This document shows positions 37,087 to 45,904 of a DNA stretch of 53,909 bases, piece by piece. The stretch comes from [Phormidium] sp. LEGE 05292 (GTDB lineage: Bacteria; Cyanobacteriota; Cyanobacteriia; Cyanobacteriales; Aerosakkonemataceae): NCBI RefSeq assembly GCF_015207735.1, contig NZ_JADEWG010000036.1, forward strand, positions 1 through 53,909. Direction: 5' to 3'. The position numbers and the translations under genes were made by a program. The notes beneath the pieces are model-generated. The model saw nothing but the letters and a program-made list of their open reading frames with translations. It made no database searches and was not told the origin of the DNA. Each line of letters opens with the position of its first letter. Position 1 is the stretch's first letter.

Positions 37087-38478
37087 ATGCGGGTTTGTGT
37101 AATTGGTACCGGATACGTCGGTTTAGTAACAGGCGTTTGCTTGGCACATATTGGACATGATGTAATCTGCATCGATAACAATGAAGAAAAAGTTAAGTTA
37201 ATGAAGTCTGGACAGTCACCGATTTTTGAACCGGGACTGTCAGAATTAATGCAATCTGCGGCAAAAGAAGGAAAATTAGAATTTTCTTCCGATTTAGCTG
37301 CTGGTGTGAATCATGGAGAAATTTTATTTATCGCTGTGGGAACTCCACCGTTACCAACAGGTGAAAGTGATACTCGTTATGTAGAAGCAGTAGCTAGGGG
37401 AATTGGCGCTAATCTGAATGATGGCTACAAAGTAATTGTAAATAAATCTACCGTACCGATCGGTTCCGGTGACTGGGTGCGGATGATTGTCATGGACGGG
37501 ATTAAAGAACGGCAAAAAGTACTCGTAGGTGCTGGTGGCGTTGTCAGCGATGAGGAAGTAGAAAAGATTGCCGCAGAATTTGATGTGGTGAGTAACCCAG
37601 AATTTCTCCGGGAAGGTTCAGCAGTTTATGATACTTTTAATCCCGATCGCATCGTATTAGGAAGCAATAGCGAAAAAGCGATGTCGATGATGGAAGCACT
37701 TTATTCTCCCATTACAGCGCGTAAGTATGCTGAAGATCCATCTTTACCACCTGTACCAGTGGTGAAAACTGATATCAACTCCGCAGAAATGATTAAGTAT
37801 GCGGCGAATGCTTTCTTAGCAACTAAAATCAGCTTTATTAACGAAGTGGCAAATATTTGCGATCGCGTTGGTGCTGATGTTACCCAAGTTGCCAGAGGTA
37901 TTGGTTTAGATTCTCGCATTGGCGGTAAATTCCTGCAAGCGGGAATTGGTTGGGGTGGTTCCTGCTTCCCGAAAGATGTTTCTGCTTTGGTTCATACTGC
38001 TGATGACTATGGTTATGAAGCACATTTGTTAAAAGCTGCTGTGAGTGTTAACCAACGTCAACGTTTAATTGCTGTAGAGAAATTACAGCAAGAATTGAAA
38101 ATTCTCAAAGGTAAAACTGTTGGTTTGTTAGGTTTAACTTTTAAACCTGATACTGATGATATGCGCGATGCACCTGCATTGAATATCATCGAACAATTAA
38201 ACCGCTTGGGAACAAAAGTTAAAGCTTACGATCCTTTGGTTTCTCAAACTGGTTTGCGTCATGGTTTAACTGGTGTAATTGTAGAAACCGACCCAGAAAG
38301 GTTAGCTGATGGTTGTGATGCTTTAGTTTTAATTACTGATTGGGCGCAGTTCCTTAGTTTGGATTACGCTAAAATGGCGAAACAGATGCACTCTCCAATC
38401 ATTATTGATGGACGAAATTTCCTCAATCGCAAAACTATAGAAGCTGCTGGTTTCCGTTATGTTGGTATCGGCAGATAG
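37087..38478 (+). CDS. ugd: UDP-glucose 6-dehydrogenase
   Basis: A 463-residue cytosolic enzyme oxidising UDP-glucose to UDP-glucuronate with two NAD+. The NAD site is GTGYVGLVTG (7-16), the catalytic cysteine lies in GWGGSCFPKD, and the C-terminal UDP-binding part has TFKPDTDDMRDAPAL. The length is normal. ATG 37087 lies after GAGGATG. It works with the preceding decarboxylase in UDP-xylose synthesis. A strong terminator follows. Confidence 0.97.
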   Translation: MRVCVIGTGYVGLVTGVCLAHIGHDVICIDNNEEKVKLMKSGQSPIFEPGLSELMQSAAKEGKLEFSSDLAAGVNHGEILFIAVGTPPLPTGESDTRYVEAVARGIGANLNDGYKVIVNKSTVPIGSGDWVRMIVMDGIKERQKVLVGAGGVVSDEEVEKIAAEFDVVSNPEFLREGSAVYDTFNPDRIVLGSNSEKAMSMMEALYSPITARKYAEDPSLPPVPVVKTDINSAEMIKYAANAFLATKISFINEVANICDRVGADVTQVARGIGLDSRIGGKFLQAGIGWGGSCFPKDVSALVHTADDYGYEAHLLKAAVSVNQRQRLIAVEKLQQELKILKGKTVGLLGLTFKPDTDDMRDAPALNIIEQLNRLGTKVKAYDPLVSQTGLRHGLTGVIVETDPERLADGCDALVLITDWAQFLSLDYAKMAKQMHSPIIIDGRNFLNRKTIEAAGFRYVGIGR

Positions 38479-38510
38479 CATTTTTCTTAACTAGCTAAAA
38501 ATCATGAATA

Positions 38511-38551
38511 AATCCGAACTGTGAAGTGATATTTGCAGTTCGGATTTTTTT
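38511..38551 (+). terminator. Rho-independent terminator after ugd
   Basis: Eleven-base stem AATCCGAACTG / CAGTTCGGATT with a 14-base loop and a T-run. It lies 32 bases after the ugd stop. Confidence 0.9.
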
Positions 38552-38697
38552 GGTTATTTCGCTGAGACTATCTATTGTCAGGTTATTCATAATTTTTTCC
38601 TGAAATTACTCGTTCCAGAGTGAAAATCAGAAATAACGGGCATAAGTCTGTTAAGTAACCTCGATTTAGGCGGATTTTTATAAAGGAGTGTTAATTA

Positions 38698-39078
38698 ATG
38701 ATTAAGTTTTTTTCTCAAGCTGCTGTGAGTACAGCGGCAATAATTGCGATCGCTACTCCTCTGGTAGGAGTTAAACCTGCTAATGCTCAAGGGACAACTG
38801 TTTGCGAAAGTATTAATTACCAACCTGCAACTTGTCAAATGGATACTCGCGGAGGCGTAGTTTTAGAGCAAGAATATTCCAACGCAATTTGTGGAGGTAA
38901 TTGGGGTTTTGAAAATGGTTTTGTTTGGGTAGAAAATGGCTGTCGGGCTAGGTTCCGAACTGCTGCTGGTTATGGCCCTGGCTATGGCTCTGGCTATGGT
39001 CAACCTTACCCCTCACAGGGTTGTCCTAATTATTGCCCTGAAGACAACTATAACCAATATTATAATGACAATTATTAA
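38698..39078 (+). CDS. Small secreted cysteine-containing protein
   Basis: A 126-residue protein with a clear signal peptide (charged MIKFF, hydrophobic core, cleavage near NAQG at about residue 31). The mature part has seven cysteines (positions near 36, 46, 64 and 82, plus PSQGCPNYC and a further C) and a Gly/Tyr-rich segment with GYGPGYGSGYGQPY, ending NYNQYYNDNY. AAGGAG lies upstream of ATG 38698. The family was not recognised; a surface or periplasmic structural role is possible. Confidence 0.75.
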   Translation: MIKFFSQAAVSTAAIIAIATPLVGVKPANAQGTTVCESINYQPATCQMDTRGGVVLEQEYSNAICGGNWGFENGFVWVENGCRARFRTAAGYGPGYGSGYGQPYPSQGCPNYCPEDNYNQYYNDNY

Positions 39079-39140
39079 GGAGGAATAGTTGGTTTTAGAG
39101 TGTAATTTTAGACTTGAATTTGGTTGAAAAAACTAGCGAT

Positions 39141-39203
39141 CGGCAAAAATTATTACTTATAATCTTAATTTTTTATAAAAATTAGAGGTAATAATTTTTG
39201 CCG
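39141..39203. other. Perfect 16-bp long hairpin
   Basis: CGGCAAAAATTATTAC (39,141-39,156) pairs perfectly with GTAATAATTTTTGCCG (39,188-39,203) around a 31-base AT-rich loop that can itself fold. It lies between convergent genes and is separate from the terminator at 39,291. Confidence 0.7.
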
Positions 39204-39290
39204 TGAATTAAAGCAGCCATTTTGCAGCAAATGCAAACCTCCGATAGTAACGGTGAAACGACAGTCTAATATGATTAAAAGTCAAAAATC

Positions 39291-39329
39291 AAAAGGCAAA
39301 AGAAGTGATGTTTACTCCTTTTGCCTTTT
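39291..39329. terminator. Bidirectional terminator
   Basis: Twelve-base stem AAAAGGCAAAAG / CTTTTGCCTTTT, loop 15 bases, flanked by T-rich DNA on the right and A-rich DNA on the left, so it can end transcripts from either side, including the DUF2993 gene. Confidence 0.75.
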
Positions 39330-39352
39330 AAGTTTTTTGTTACCTCTAAAAA

Positions 39353-40147
39353 TCAGCCAGTTTTAGGAAAGTGTTCAATTTGAGCATAACCACTGAAGAG
39401 TAATTTTTTGCCTTGGGTTTCTAAACGGTTAATTCTCATAGTTACGCCATCGAGGTCGAAGCGATCGAGATCGACCATGTTATTTAATACTTCTGTCAAA
39501 GCATTTGCTAAAGATTGGGAAATTTCGCGCAGAGATTCGGGGACGGCTTCGGCTTGAAAAACAGGGTTTTGAAAAGCAATGCGGCGACGACGTTCTACAG
39601 CTAAAGTCATTAGCATGGCAATGGGTACGCTGCCACGATCGGGAAGGTCAGCTTTAGCAAATAGACGAATCCGATTGCCATTTTCTAGTTGTATCTGCAC
39701 TTCGTTGAAGGAAACAGGCTGTCCTCCCGAAAGTTCGGATAAAGAATCGGAGGAGAGATTTTGCAGGCGTTTTGTCACTAGTTCGGCTTGGAAAGCCTCG
39801 TTGATGCCAGCTTCGGAGAGGATAACTTGTGCGATCGCTTGCGTTGGCTGTTTCAGGGAAATCTTCCCGCTCAAAATCGAACTGAAGTCTATGGAGACTG
39901 CATCCGTCTCAAAAGACATCTCCTCAACCGGAAATTGCCGACGGATCACTAAGCCTCGACCACTCATTTTAAAGCTGTCGATGCTGCCTTGTAACAGTTT
40001 GTTTGAAGGAGAGCAACGGACCAATACCTCCACAGACTCGCTCTTACTGAACAAGTGGCGGATGGATTGGCTGGCAACTGTGTTGAGCATCTTCTCTCCC
40101 CAATCGCTGCCAGAATTATTATTAAAACCAGTCAGACCACCTAACAT
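39353..40147 (-). CDS. DUF2993 (LmeA-like) lipid-binding family protein
   Basis: A 264-residue protein of the DUF2993 family, which includes the actinobacterial LmeA phospholipid-binding proteins. Features include alternating beta strands (VEVLVRCSPSNKLLQGSID, ISLKQPTQAIAQVILSEAGIN) and the C-terminal VTMRINRLETQGKKLLFSGYAQIE. No clear signal peptide is found at the annotated start; an inner ATG (MLNTVASQ) is also possible. A long antisense frame overlaps it and is judged a shadow. Function in cyanobacteria is unknown. Confidence 0.8.
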   Translation of the reverse strand: MLGGLTGFNNNSGSDWGEKMLNTVASQSIRHLFSKSESVEVLVRCSPSNKLLQGSIDSFKMSGRGLVIRRQFPVEEMSFETDAVSIDFSSILSGKISLKQPTQAIAQVILSEAGINEAFQAELVTKRLQNLSSDSLSELSGGQPVSFNEVQIQLENGNRIRLFAKADLPDRGSVPIAMLMTLAVERRRRIAFQNPVFQAEAVPESLREISQSLANALTEVLNNMVDLDRFDLDGVTMRINRLETQGKKLLFSGYAQIEHFPKTG

Positions 40148-40275
40148 AAAGATTTTTGTCTACAGAGGATCTTCATCCTTTGTAACAAAATATGAAGAAC
40201 AGAGCAACGATTTGGCGATACCAAGTTTAAATCTCATTCATAAGTAGGGGATTTGGGACTGGGGATTGGGTATTG

Positions 40276-40458
40276 GGAAAGTTTGACCAAGATTATTTGA
40301 TTTACAGGATGAACGGGATTAGTCAATCTGTAAATCCTCTCCATCCTGAAATCTTGTCAATCCCGATCGAGTTTTGAGTTGTAGGGGCGGGTTTAGTAAA
40401 ATATCTGTGTCGTAACAGTAAATTGAACCGTAAAGCCCGCCCTGGAAAGAGTGTTGAG
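40276..40458 (-). repeat. 183-bp dispersed repeat, copy B (inverted relative to copy A)
   Basis: Reverse complement of 30,262-30,444 with three mismatches. It lies in the 40,148-40,608 gap, which has no gene. The two copies point at each other across about 9.8 kb. Confidence 0.9.
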
Positions 40459-40608
40459 TTAATAACTTCCCCTTGTCCCCCAGTCGATGGCGGTCCCCAG
40501 TCCCCAACCCCCGAAAAGTTTGTTAAGGTTTTTATCAAAAATAGATCTAGGATGAAAATATCCACAAAAGCACATACTAACCTGCTCTAACAAACGAGGT
40601 CTTAACAG

Positions 40609-40839
40609 ATGGAACTAACATTAGAAAACGTTGAAACCGTTTTAGATGAATTACGCCCTTACTTAATGTCTGATGGCGGTAACGTAGAAGTAGTTGAACT
40701 GGATGGCCCAGTTGTCAAGTTGCGGCTACAAGGTGCTTGTGGTTCTTGCCCTAGTTCGACTATGACTCTGAGAATGGGAATTGAACGGAAACTGCGGGAA
40801 ATGATCCCGGAAATTGCAGAAGTCGAACAAGTTCTCTAA
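40609..40839 (+). CDS. nfu: NifU-like iron-sulfur scaffold (NFU domain)
   Basis: A 76-residue stand-alone NFU domain. ACGSCPSS gives the CxxC pair that holds a [4Fe-4S] or [2Fe-2S] cluster between two subunits, and the [18 protein letters not shown] helix follows. It resembles the plastid/cyanobacterial CnfU proteins that deliver clusters to photosystem I and ferredoxin. A strong terminator follows, so it is monocistronic. Confidence 0.95.
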   Translation: MELTLENVETVLDELRPYLMSDGGNVEVVELDGPVVKLRLQGACGSCPSSTMTLRMGIERKLREMIPEIAEVEQVL

Positions 40840-40874
40840 CAGCAATTTGATAATACTCTGACCATTGTAAAAGT

Positions 40875-40917
40875 AAAAGGCAATCATGTACATTTTTGCA
40901 TGGATGATTGCCTTTTT
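40875..40917 (+). terminator. Rho-independent terminator after nfu
   Basis: Stem AAAAGGCAATCAT / ATGATTGCCTTTT (13 perfect pairs) with a T-run, 36 bases after the nfu stop. Confidence 0.9.
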
Positions 40918-40951
40918 ATTTTATGTACTGTTGAAAGCCTGACTAAAGCTT

Positions 40952-43234
40952 ATGCCCCATCCTTTATATGTCGCCTTCATCTGGCATCAACATCAACCTT
41001 TGTACAAAAGTAGGGTTAAGGGAGAGTTTCTGGAAACAGAACCGACTTTTTCTGCTTCTGTTTCTTCAGCTTTTGAGTACCGTTTACCTTGGGTACGTTT
41101 GCATGGTACGAAGGATTACTTGGATTTAGTGTTGTTGTTGGAACGTTTTCCGAAGTTGCGGCAAACGGTTAATTTGGTTCCTTCTTTGATTTTGCAATTA
41201 GAAGATTATATTGCAGGAGTAGCTTTCGATCCTTACCTAGCTGTAGCTTTGTCGCCTGTAGAAAGTTTGACAGAAGAACAGCGATTATTTGTTATTGAGC
41301 ATTTCTTTGATGCCAATCACCACACTTTAATCGATCCTAATCCTCGTTATAGCGAACTTTATGAGCAACGACAGGAGGAAGGACGGGCGTGGTGTCAGGA
41401 AAATTGGCAAGCGCAAGATTACAGCGATTTGCTAGCTTGGCATAATTTAGCTTGGTTCGATCCTTTGTTTTGGGATGATCCAGAAATTGCTCATTGGTTG
41501 GAAAAGGGTCGAGATTTTAGTTTAGCCGATCGCAAAAAGATTTACGCTAAACAGCAAGAAATCATGAGTCGCATTGTTCCGCAACACCGGAAGATGCAGG
41601 AAACTGGACAATTAGAAGTAATTACTTCGCCTTATACTCACCCAATTTTGCCATTGTTAGCGGATAGTGATGTGGGCAGAATTGCCGTTCCTAACATGAA
41701 TTTGCCGCAAAATCGCTTTCAATGGGAGGAAGATATTCCTCGACATTTGCAAAAAGCTTGGGATATTTATGAGGAATGTTTCGGTTGCGAACCTCGCGGT
41801 TTGTGGCCTTCAGAACAGGCGGTTAGTCCGCAAATTTTGCCTTATATTGCTAAACAGGGCTTTAAGTGGATTTGTTCGGATGAAGCGGTTTTAGGTTGGA
41901 CGATCGATCATTTCTTCCACAGAGACGCATCTGGTAATGTTAGCGAACCTGAGTTACTTTATCAACCTTATCGGTTAGAAACTCCTGCCGGAGATCTATC
42001 AATTGTTTTCCGCGATCACCGTTTGTCTGACTTAATTGGTTTTACTTACGGGGCGATGGAAGCGAAGAAAGCGGCGGCTGATTTGGTGGGGCATTTAGAA
42101 GCGATCGCCCGCATTTTAAAACATCGCCAAACTGATGATACTACAACTTTAGAAAATCCTTGGTTAGTCACAATTGCCTTAGATGGCGAAAACTGTTGGG
42201 AAAATTATCATTTAGATGGTAAACCCTTCTTAGAAGCTTTGTATCAAACTCTCAGCAATCATCGAGAAATTGAATTAGTTACTGTTTCCGAATACTTGGA
42301 AAAATTCCCTGCTACCGCTACACTCCCCGCCAAAAAATTACACACAGGTTCTTGGGTTGATGGTAATTTAACTACTTGGGTAGGAGATCCGGTAAAAAAT
42401 AAGGCTTGGGATTTATTAACTGATGCGAGAAAGTTTTTAGCATCTCATCCCGAAGCAACGCCAGAAACTAACCCGGAAGCTTGGGAAGCTTTGTATGCTG
42501 CTGAAGGTTCGGATTGGTTTTGGTGGTTTGGGGAAGGACATTATTCTAACCAAGATGCAATTTTTGACCAGTTATTTCGGGAACATTTGTCTGCAATTTA
42601 CCAAGCTTTAAATGCGCCTATTCCTGATAACTTGCTCAAGCCTTTAGAAATTCACGAAGCTAAAGGAGATCATCGCCCGGAAAGTTTTATTCACCCGGTA
42701 ATTGATGGGATTGGTGATGAACAAGATTGGGATAAAGCGGGGAGAATTGAAATTGGTGGGGCGCGGGGAACCATGCACCAAAGCAGCACTGTCCAAAGAC
42801 TTTGGTACGGTGTGGATCACTTGAATTTCTATTTGAGGTTAGACTTAAAAACGGGAGTTTTGCCTGGAAAAGGTTGTCCGCCAGAATTGAATTTGTTGTG
42901 GTTTTATCCCGATCGCGAAATGTCCAACAGCCCCATTCCCTTGCGAGATTTACCAGATGAAGCACCATTAAATTACCAGTTTCATCATCATTTAGGCGTA
43001 AATTTGCTCACCATGAGTACGCAATTTCAAGAAGCAGGAGAACATCATCAATGGCATCCCCGCTTTAGTCGGGCGCAAGTCGCATTTAACCAGTGTTTAG
43101 AATTGGCAGTACCTTGGGCAGATTTACAAATTGAACCCGATTATCCTTTGCGGTTAACTATAGTTTTGTCAGATAATGAACGTTATTGCAGTTATCTGCC
43201 GGAAAATGCTTTGATTGCGATCGAAGTACCATAA
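40952..43234 (+). CDS. Glycoside hydrolase family 57 protein
   Basis: A 760-residue GH57 enzyme (amylopullulanase/alpha-glucan type). The N-terminal block VAFIWHQHQPLY is characteristic, GLWPSEQAVSP carries the likely nucleophile glutamate region, and ALDGENCWENYH is a further conserved block. After the catalytic (beta/alpha) part (about 1-480) comes a helical region and a C-terminal beta domain (about 580-760, DOMON-like). No signal peptide, so it is cytoplasmic and probably acts on glycogen or related alpha-glucans. Exact linkage specificity cannot be told. Confidence 0.92.
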   Translation: MPHPLYVAFIWHQHQPLYKSRVKGEFLETEPTFSASVSSAFEYRLPWVRLHGTKDYLDLVLLLERFPKLRQTVNLVPSLILQLEDYIAGVAFDPYLAVALSPVESLTEEQRLFVIEHFFDANHHTLIDPNPRYSELYEQRQEEGRAWCQENWQAQDYSDLLAWHNLAWFDPLFWDDPEIAHWLEKGRDFSLADRKKIYAKQQEIMSRIVPQHRKMQETGQLEVITSPYTHPILPLLADSDVGRIAVPNMNLPQNRFQWEEDIPRHLQKAWDIYEECFGCEPRGLWPSEQAVSPQILPYIAKQGFKWICSDEAVLGWTIDHFFHRDASGNVSEPELLYQPYRLETPAGDLSIVFRDHRLSDLIGFTYGAMEAKKAAADLVGHLEAIARILKHRQTDDTTTLENPWLVTIALDGENCWENYHLDGKPFLEALYQTLSNHREIELVTVSEYLEKFPATATLPAKKLHTGSWVDGNLTTWVGDPVKNKAWDLLTDARKFLASHPEATPETNPEAWEALYAAEGSDWFWWFGEGHYSNQDAIFDQLFREHLSAIYQALNAPIPDNLLKPLEIHEAKGDHRPESFIHPVIDGIGDEQDWDKAGRIEIGGARGTMHQSSTVQRLWYGVDHLNFYLRLDLKTGVLPGKGCPPELNLLWFYPDREMSNSPIPLRDLPDEAPLNYQFHHHLGVNLLTMSTQFQEAGEHHQWHPRFSRAQVAFNQCLELAVPWADLQIEPDYPLRLTIVLSDNERYCSYLPENALIAIEVP

Positions 43235-43237
43235 TTT

Positions 43238-43265
43238 GGGTAGTGGGTAGTGGGTAGTGGATAGT
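43238..43265. repeat. Heptamer tandem repeat (GGGTAGT)
   Basis: Three exact copies and one variant of an STRR-type heptamer just after the GH57 stop. Confidence 0.85.
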
Positions 43266-43306
43266 AGGAAGGAAAATGGTTAAAAATTTGCCCTTGTTTC
43301 TTTAAC

Positions 43307-43346
43307 TACCAATTACCAACTACCAATTACCAATTACCAATTACCA
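43307..43346. repeat. Heptamer tandem repeat (TACCAAT)
   Basis: Five and a half copies of TACCAAT (one TACCAAC) directly upstream of the Tab2 gene, ending eight bases before its start codon. It therefore lies in the untranslated leader. Confidence 0.85.
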
Positions 43347-43353
43347 TAAGAAA

Positions 43354-44220
43354 ATGACGACAATCTGGGAATTAGATTTTTATTCGCGTCCAATTTTGGA
43401 TGAAAACAAGAAAAAAGTTTGGGAAGTTTTGATTTGTGAAAGTCCCTTAAATGTTAACGATTCTGTTGAGGAAACATTTCGTTATTCACAGTATTGTTCT
43501 AATCAAGAAGTGAATTCGGTTTGGTTGGGAAATGCGATTAAAGAAGCGATCGCAAAATCTGGGCAAACACCCCAAAAAATTCGCTTCTTCCGCACCCAAA
43601 TGAATAACATGATTAACAAAGCTTGTAAAGATTTGGGAATTTTATCTGCACCAAGTCGTCGGACTTTTAATCTCAATCAATGGTTAGCCGATCGAATGGA
43701 GGAAGTTTATCCAAATCATCCTGGATACACACCTGCTGGTACTAATCCTTCGGTGTTAATGCCAAGTCCTGCACCCCAAACTTTACCGGAGGCTTTGTTA
43801 GCAGAAAAATGGGCATTTGTAAGTTTAGAAGCAGCGGCTTTTACAGAAATGCCGGAATGGGAAATCGGATTTCAGGAAGCTTTTCCTTTAAAAAATTTTG
43901 GAGTAAATCCTGATACCAGTATTCCAGGAATGATATTTTTTACTTCCAGAGCATTACCTTTAGCGGCTTGGATATCTGGTTTAGAACTGGCTAGTGTAAA
44001 ATTTGAATCACTACCCAAAGCAAGTCTGATATTAGAAACTGGGGTGAATGATAGCTGGATTCTTGCTAATATCAGAGACCCTGGGACGATCGCAGAAGCC
44101 CAAGGATTTGAAACTGCAAAACAAAAAGCCTTGGGAGTGCATTTTTTAGCGGTTCAGACTGATCCCCAAGCAGAATCCTTTGCAGGTTTTTGGTTATTGC
44201 AAGAACAGTACCCAAATTAA
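43354..44220 (+). CDS. Tab2/Atab2 family RNA-binding protein
   Basis: A 288-residue protein of the Tab2 (DUF1092) family. In chloroplasts these proteins bind psaB mRNA and are needed for its translation, so a role in photosystem I synthesis is likely. Family features are the N-terminal TIWELDFYSRP, KIRFFRTQMNNMI and the C-terminal QGFWLL-like end. No membrane segment. The leader carries a heptamer array. Confidence 0.92.
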   Translation: MTTIWELDFYSRPILDENKKKVWEVLICESPLNVNDSVEETFRYSQYCSNQEVNSVWLGNAIKEAIAKSGQTPQKIRFFRTQMNNMINKACKDLGILSAPSRRTFNLNQWLADRMEEVYPNHPGYTPAGTNPSVLMPSPAPQTLPEALLAEKWAFVSLEAAAFTEMPEWEIGFQEAFPLKNFGVNPDTSIPGMIFFTSRALPLAAWISGLELASVKFESLPKASLILETGVNDSWILANIRDPGTIAEAQGFETAKQKALGVHFLAVQTDPQAESFAGFWLLQEQYPN

Positions 44221-44225
44221 AGTAA

Positions 44226-44270
44226 TTTAGAATTTAGGTTTTAAATTCCATTTAAAATCTAAATTCTAAA
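44226..44270. other. 20-bp hairpin in the tab2-tldE gap
   Basis: Positions 44,226-44,245 pair with 44,251-44,270, 20 pairs with one G-U and a five-base loop, followed by ten A's. It fills most of the 66-base gap. It could stall or end transcription, or protect the upstream mRNA. Confidence 0.65.
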
Positions 44271-44286
44271 AAAAAAATTTGCTTGT

Positions 44287-45600
44287 ATGGGTTGGGAAAC
44301 TTGGCAGTCAGAGTCACTAGCAGAACAATTGCTGGAACTAGCAGCAAAAGCAGGAGCAGAAGCAGCTGAAGTTTATCAGGCGCGATCGCTCTCTAGACCA
44401 GTATTTTTTGAGGCTAATCGTCTCAAACAGTTGGAAATAGCTCAATCTGAAGGTACAACGCTGCGATTGTGGAAACATGGTCGTCCTGGTTTAGCAGTAG
44501 CTTACGGTGCTGTAGAACCAGCGGCTTTAGTAGAAAGAGCGATCGCACTTTCTCTGCTGAATCACCCAGAACCCATAGAATTAGTCAGCGGTTCAAAGCA
44601 AACCTACCCGGATGAAGGTAGCACAGTTCCAGTAGAACAGTTAGTTCATTGGGGCAAAGAAGCGATCGCCCACATCCGAACCCCTTATCCAGAAGTGTTG
44701 GTAAGTAGCGAATGGGAATGCGAAATCGAAAGCACCCGCTTGATTAACTCCATTGGACTTGACTGTTCTCACACAGATACCACCCTCAGTTGTTACTTAG
44801 CCGCTGAATGGATCAGAGGAGATGATTTTTTAACCGTTTCTGATGGTCAAACTCAACGTAACACTCTCACTCCTGAATCATTAGCCCAACAAATCATCGA
44901 ACGCTTGGAATGGGCGCAAGAAAATGTTGCCCCACCTACAGGTCGAGTACCTGTACTATTTACGGCTAAAGCTGCTGATATGCTTTGGGGGACAGTTGCC
45001 GCTGCTTTAAATGGTAAACGAGTTTTGGAAGCTGCTTCTCCTTGGAGCGATCGACTTTGCCAAGCCGTCACCCACAACAGTATCACCCTCTACCAACAAC
45101 CAGATATTGGCCCTTTTAGCTGTCCCTTTGATGACGAAGGTACAATCACTCACCCCTTAACCTTCATCAAAAATGGCATTCTGCAACTGTTTTATACCGA
45201 CAGAACCACAGGTCGCCATCTCGGTTCCGACACCACCGGAAACGGCTTTCGTCCAGGTTTAGGCAGCTATCCCACCCCCAGCTTATTTAACCTCCTGATC
45301 AAACCCGGAACTGGGACAATGCTCGACTTAATTGAAATGATGGAAGATGGCTTAATCGTAGACCAAATGTTAGGCGGTAGTGCTGGCATTTCCGGCGAAT
45401 TTTCCATCAACGTCGAACTCGGTTATCGGGTAAAACAAGGCAAAGTCATCGGTCGTGTCAAAGATACAATGGTTGCAGGCAACGTCTACACCGCACTAAA
45501 ACAAGTAGTAGCGTTAGGTGGCGATGCTGAGTGGAATGGTTACTGCTATACTCCTTCAATAATTGTCGAAGGATTATCTGTAACTGGTAAAGCCGAATAA
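44287..45600 (+). CDS. pmbA: TldE/PmbA-family metalloprotease subunit
   Basis: A 437-residue TldD/PmbA-superfamily protein. I see no HExxxH zinc motif, which marks the catalytic TldD subunit, so this is the PmbA/TldE type that forms the protease with TldD. The C-terminal block GSAGISGEFSINVELGYRVKQGKVIGRVKDTMVAGN is characteristic. TldD is not in this window. The pair processes small peptides and toxins in other bacteria. Confidence 0.9.
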   Translation: MGWETWQSESLAEQLLELAAKAGAEAAEVYQARSLSRPVFFEANRLKQLEIAQSEGTTLRLWKHGRPGLAVAYGAVEPAALVERAIALSLLNHPEPIELVSGSKQTYPDEGSTVPVEQLVHWGKEAIAHIRTPYPEVLVSSEWECEIESTRLINSIGLDCSHTDTTLSCYLAAEWIRGDDFLTVSDGQTQRNTLTPESLAQQIIERLEWAQENVAPPTGRVPVLFTAKAADMLWGTVAAALNGKRVLEAASPWSDRLCQAVTHNSITLYQQPDIGPFSCPFDDEGTITHPLTFIKNGILQLFYTDRTTGRHLGSDTTGNGFRPGLGSYPTPSLFNLLIKPGTGTMLDLIEMMEDGLIVDQMLGGSAGISGEFSINVELGYRVKQGKVIGRVKDTMVAGNVYTALKQVVALGGDAEWNGYCYTPSIIVEGLSVTGKAE

Positions 45601-45625
45601 GTTTTGCGTTTGAATTTTGAATATG

Positions 45626-45765
45626 GGTTGGTTGTATCGACTTCAGTCGGATAGGTTAGTTGTATCGACTTCAGTCGTACAGGTTAGTTGTATCGACTTC
45701 AGTCGTACAGGTTAGTTGTATCGACTTCAGTCGTACAGGTTAGTTGTATCGACTTCAGTCGTACT
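45626..45765 (+). repeat. Five 28-bp tandem repeats with a hairpin core
   Basis: Consensus GGTTAGTTGTATCGACTTCAG followed by TCGTACA; the core CGACTTCAGTCG is a five-base palindrome with a two-base loop. Units 2-4 are identical and units 1 and 5 vary slightly. There are no spacers, so it is not CRISPR. Confidence 0.9.
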
Positions 45766-45773
45766 TCACCAAC

Positions 45774-45866
45774 AAGAAGGACTAAAGTCCTCACAACAGA
45801 CCAAAAGAAGGACTAAAGTCCTTACAACGAACCCAAAGAAGGACTAAAGTCCTCACAACGAACCCG
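45774..45866 (-). repeat. Three 31-bp tandem repeats, diverged inverted relatives of the preceding array
   Basis: Unit on the plus strand begins AAGAAGGACTAAAGTCCT and ends ACAACGAACCC. Read on the minus strand, GGTTCGTTGT...GGACTTTAGTCC aligns with GGTTAGTTGT...CGACTTCAGTCG of the first array. The stem-closing pair changes from C-G to G-C on both sides. Both arrays fill the 305-base gap before the ClC gene. Confidence 0.9.
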
Positions 45867-45904
45867 TTTAAAAGTTTCATTCAAAACTCAGAACTTATTT
45901 CTCC

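Noticed and set aside
39579-40247. Long plus-strand frame opposite the DUF2993 gene
   Set aside because: Composition (Ser/Arg/Cys-rich, no domain) is that of an antisense shadow of the recognised gene.
45626-45866. CRISPR array
   Set aside because: Units are contiguous with no unique spacers, each holds its own hairpin, and no cas gene is present.
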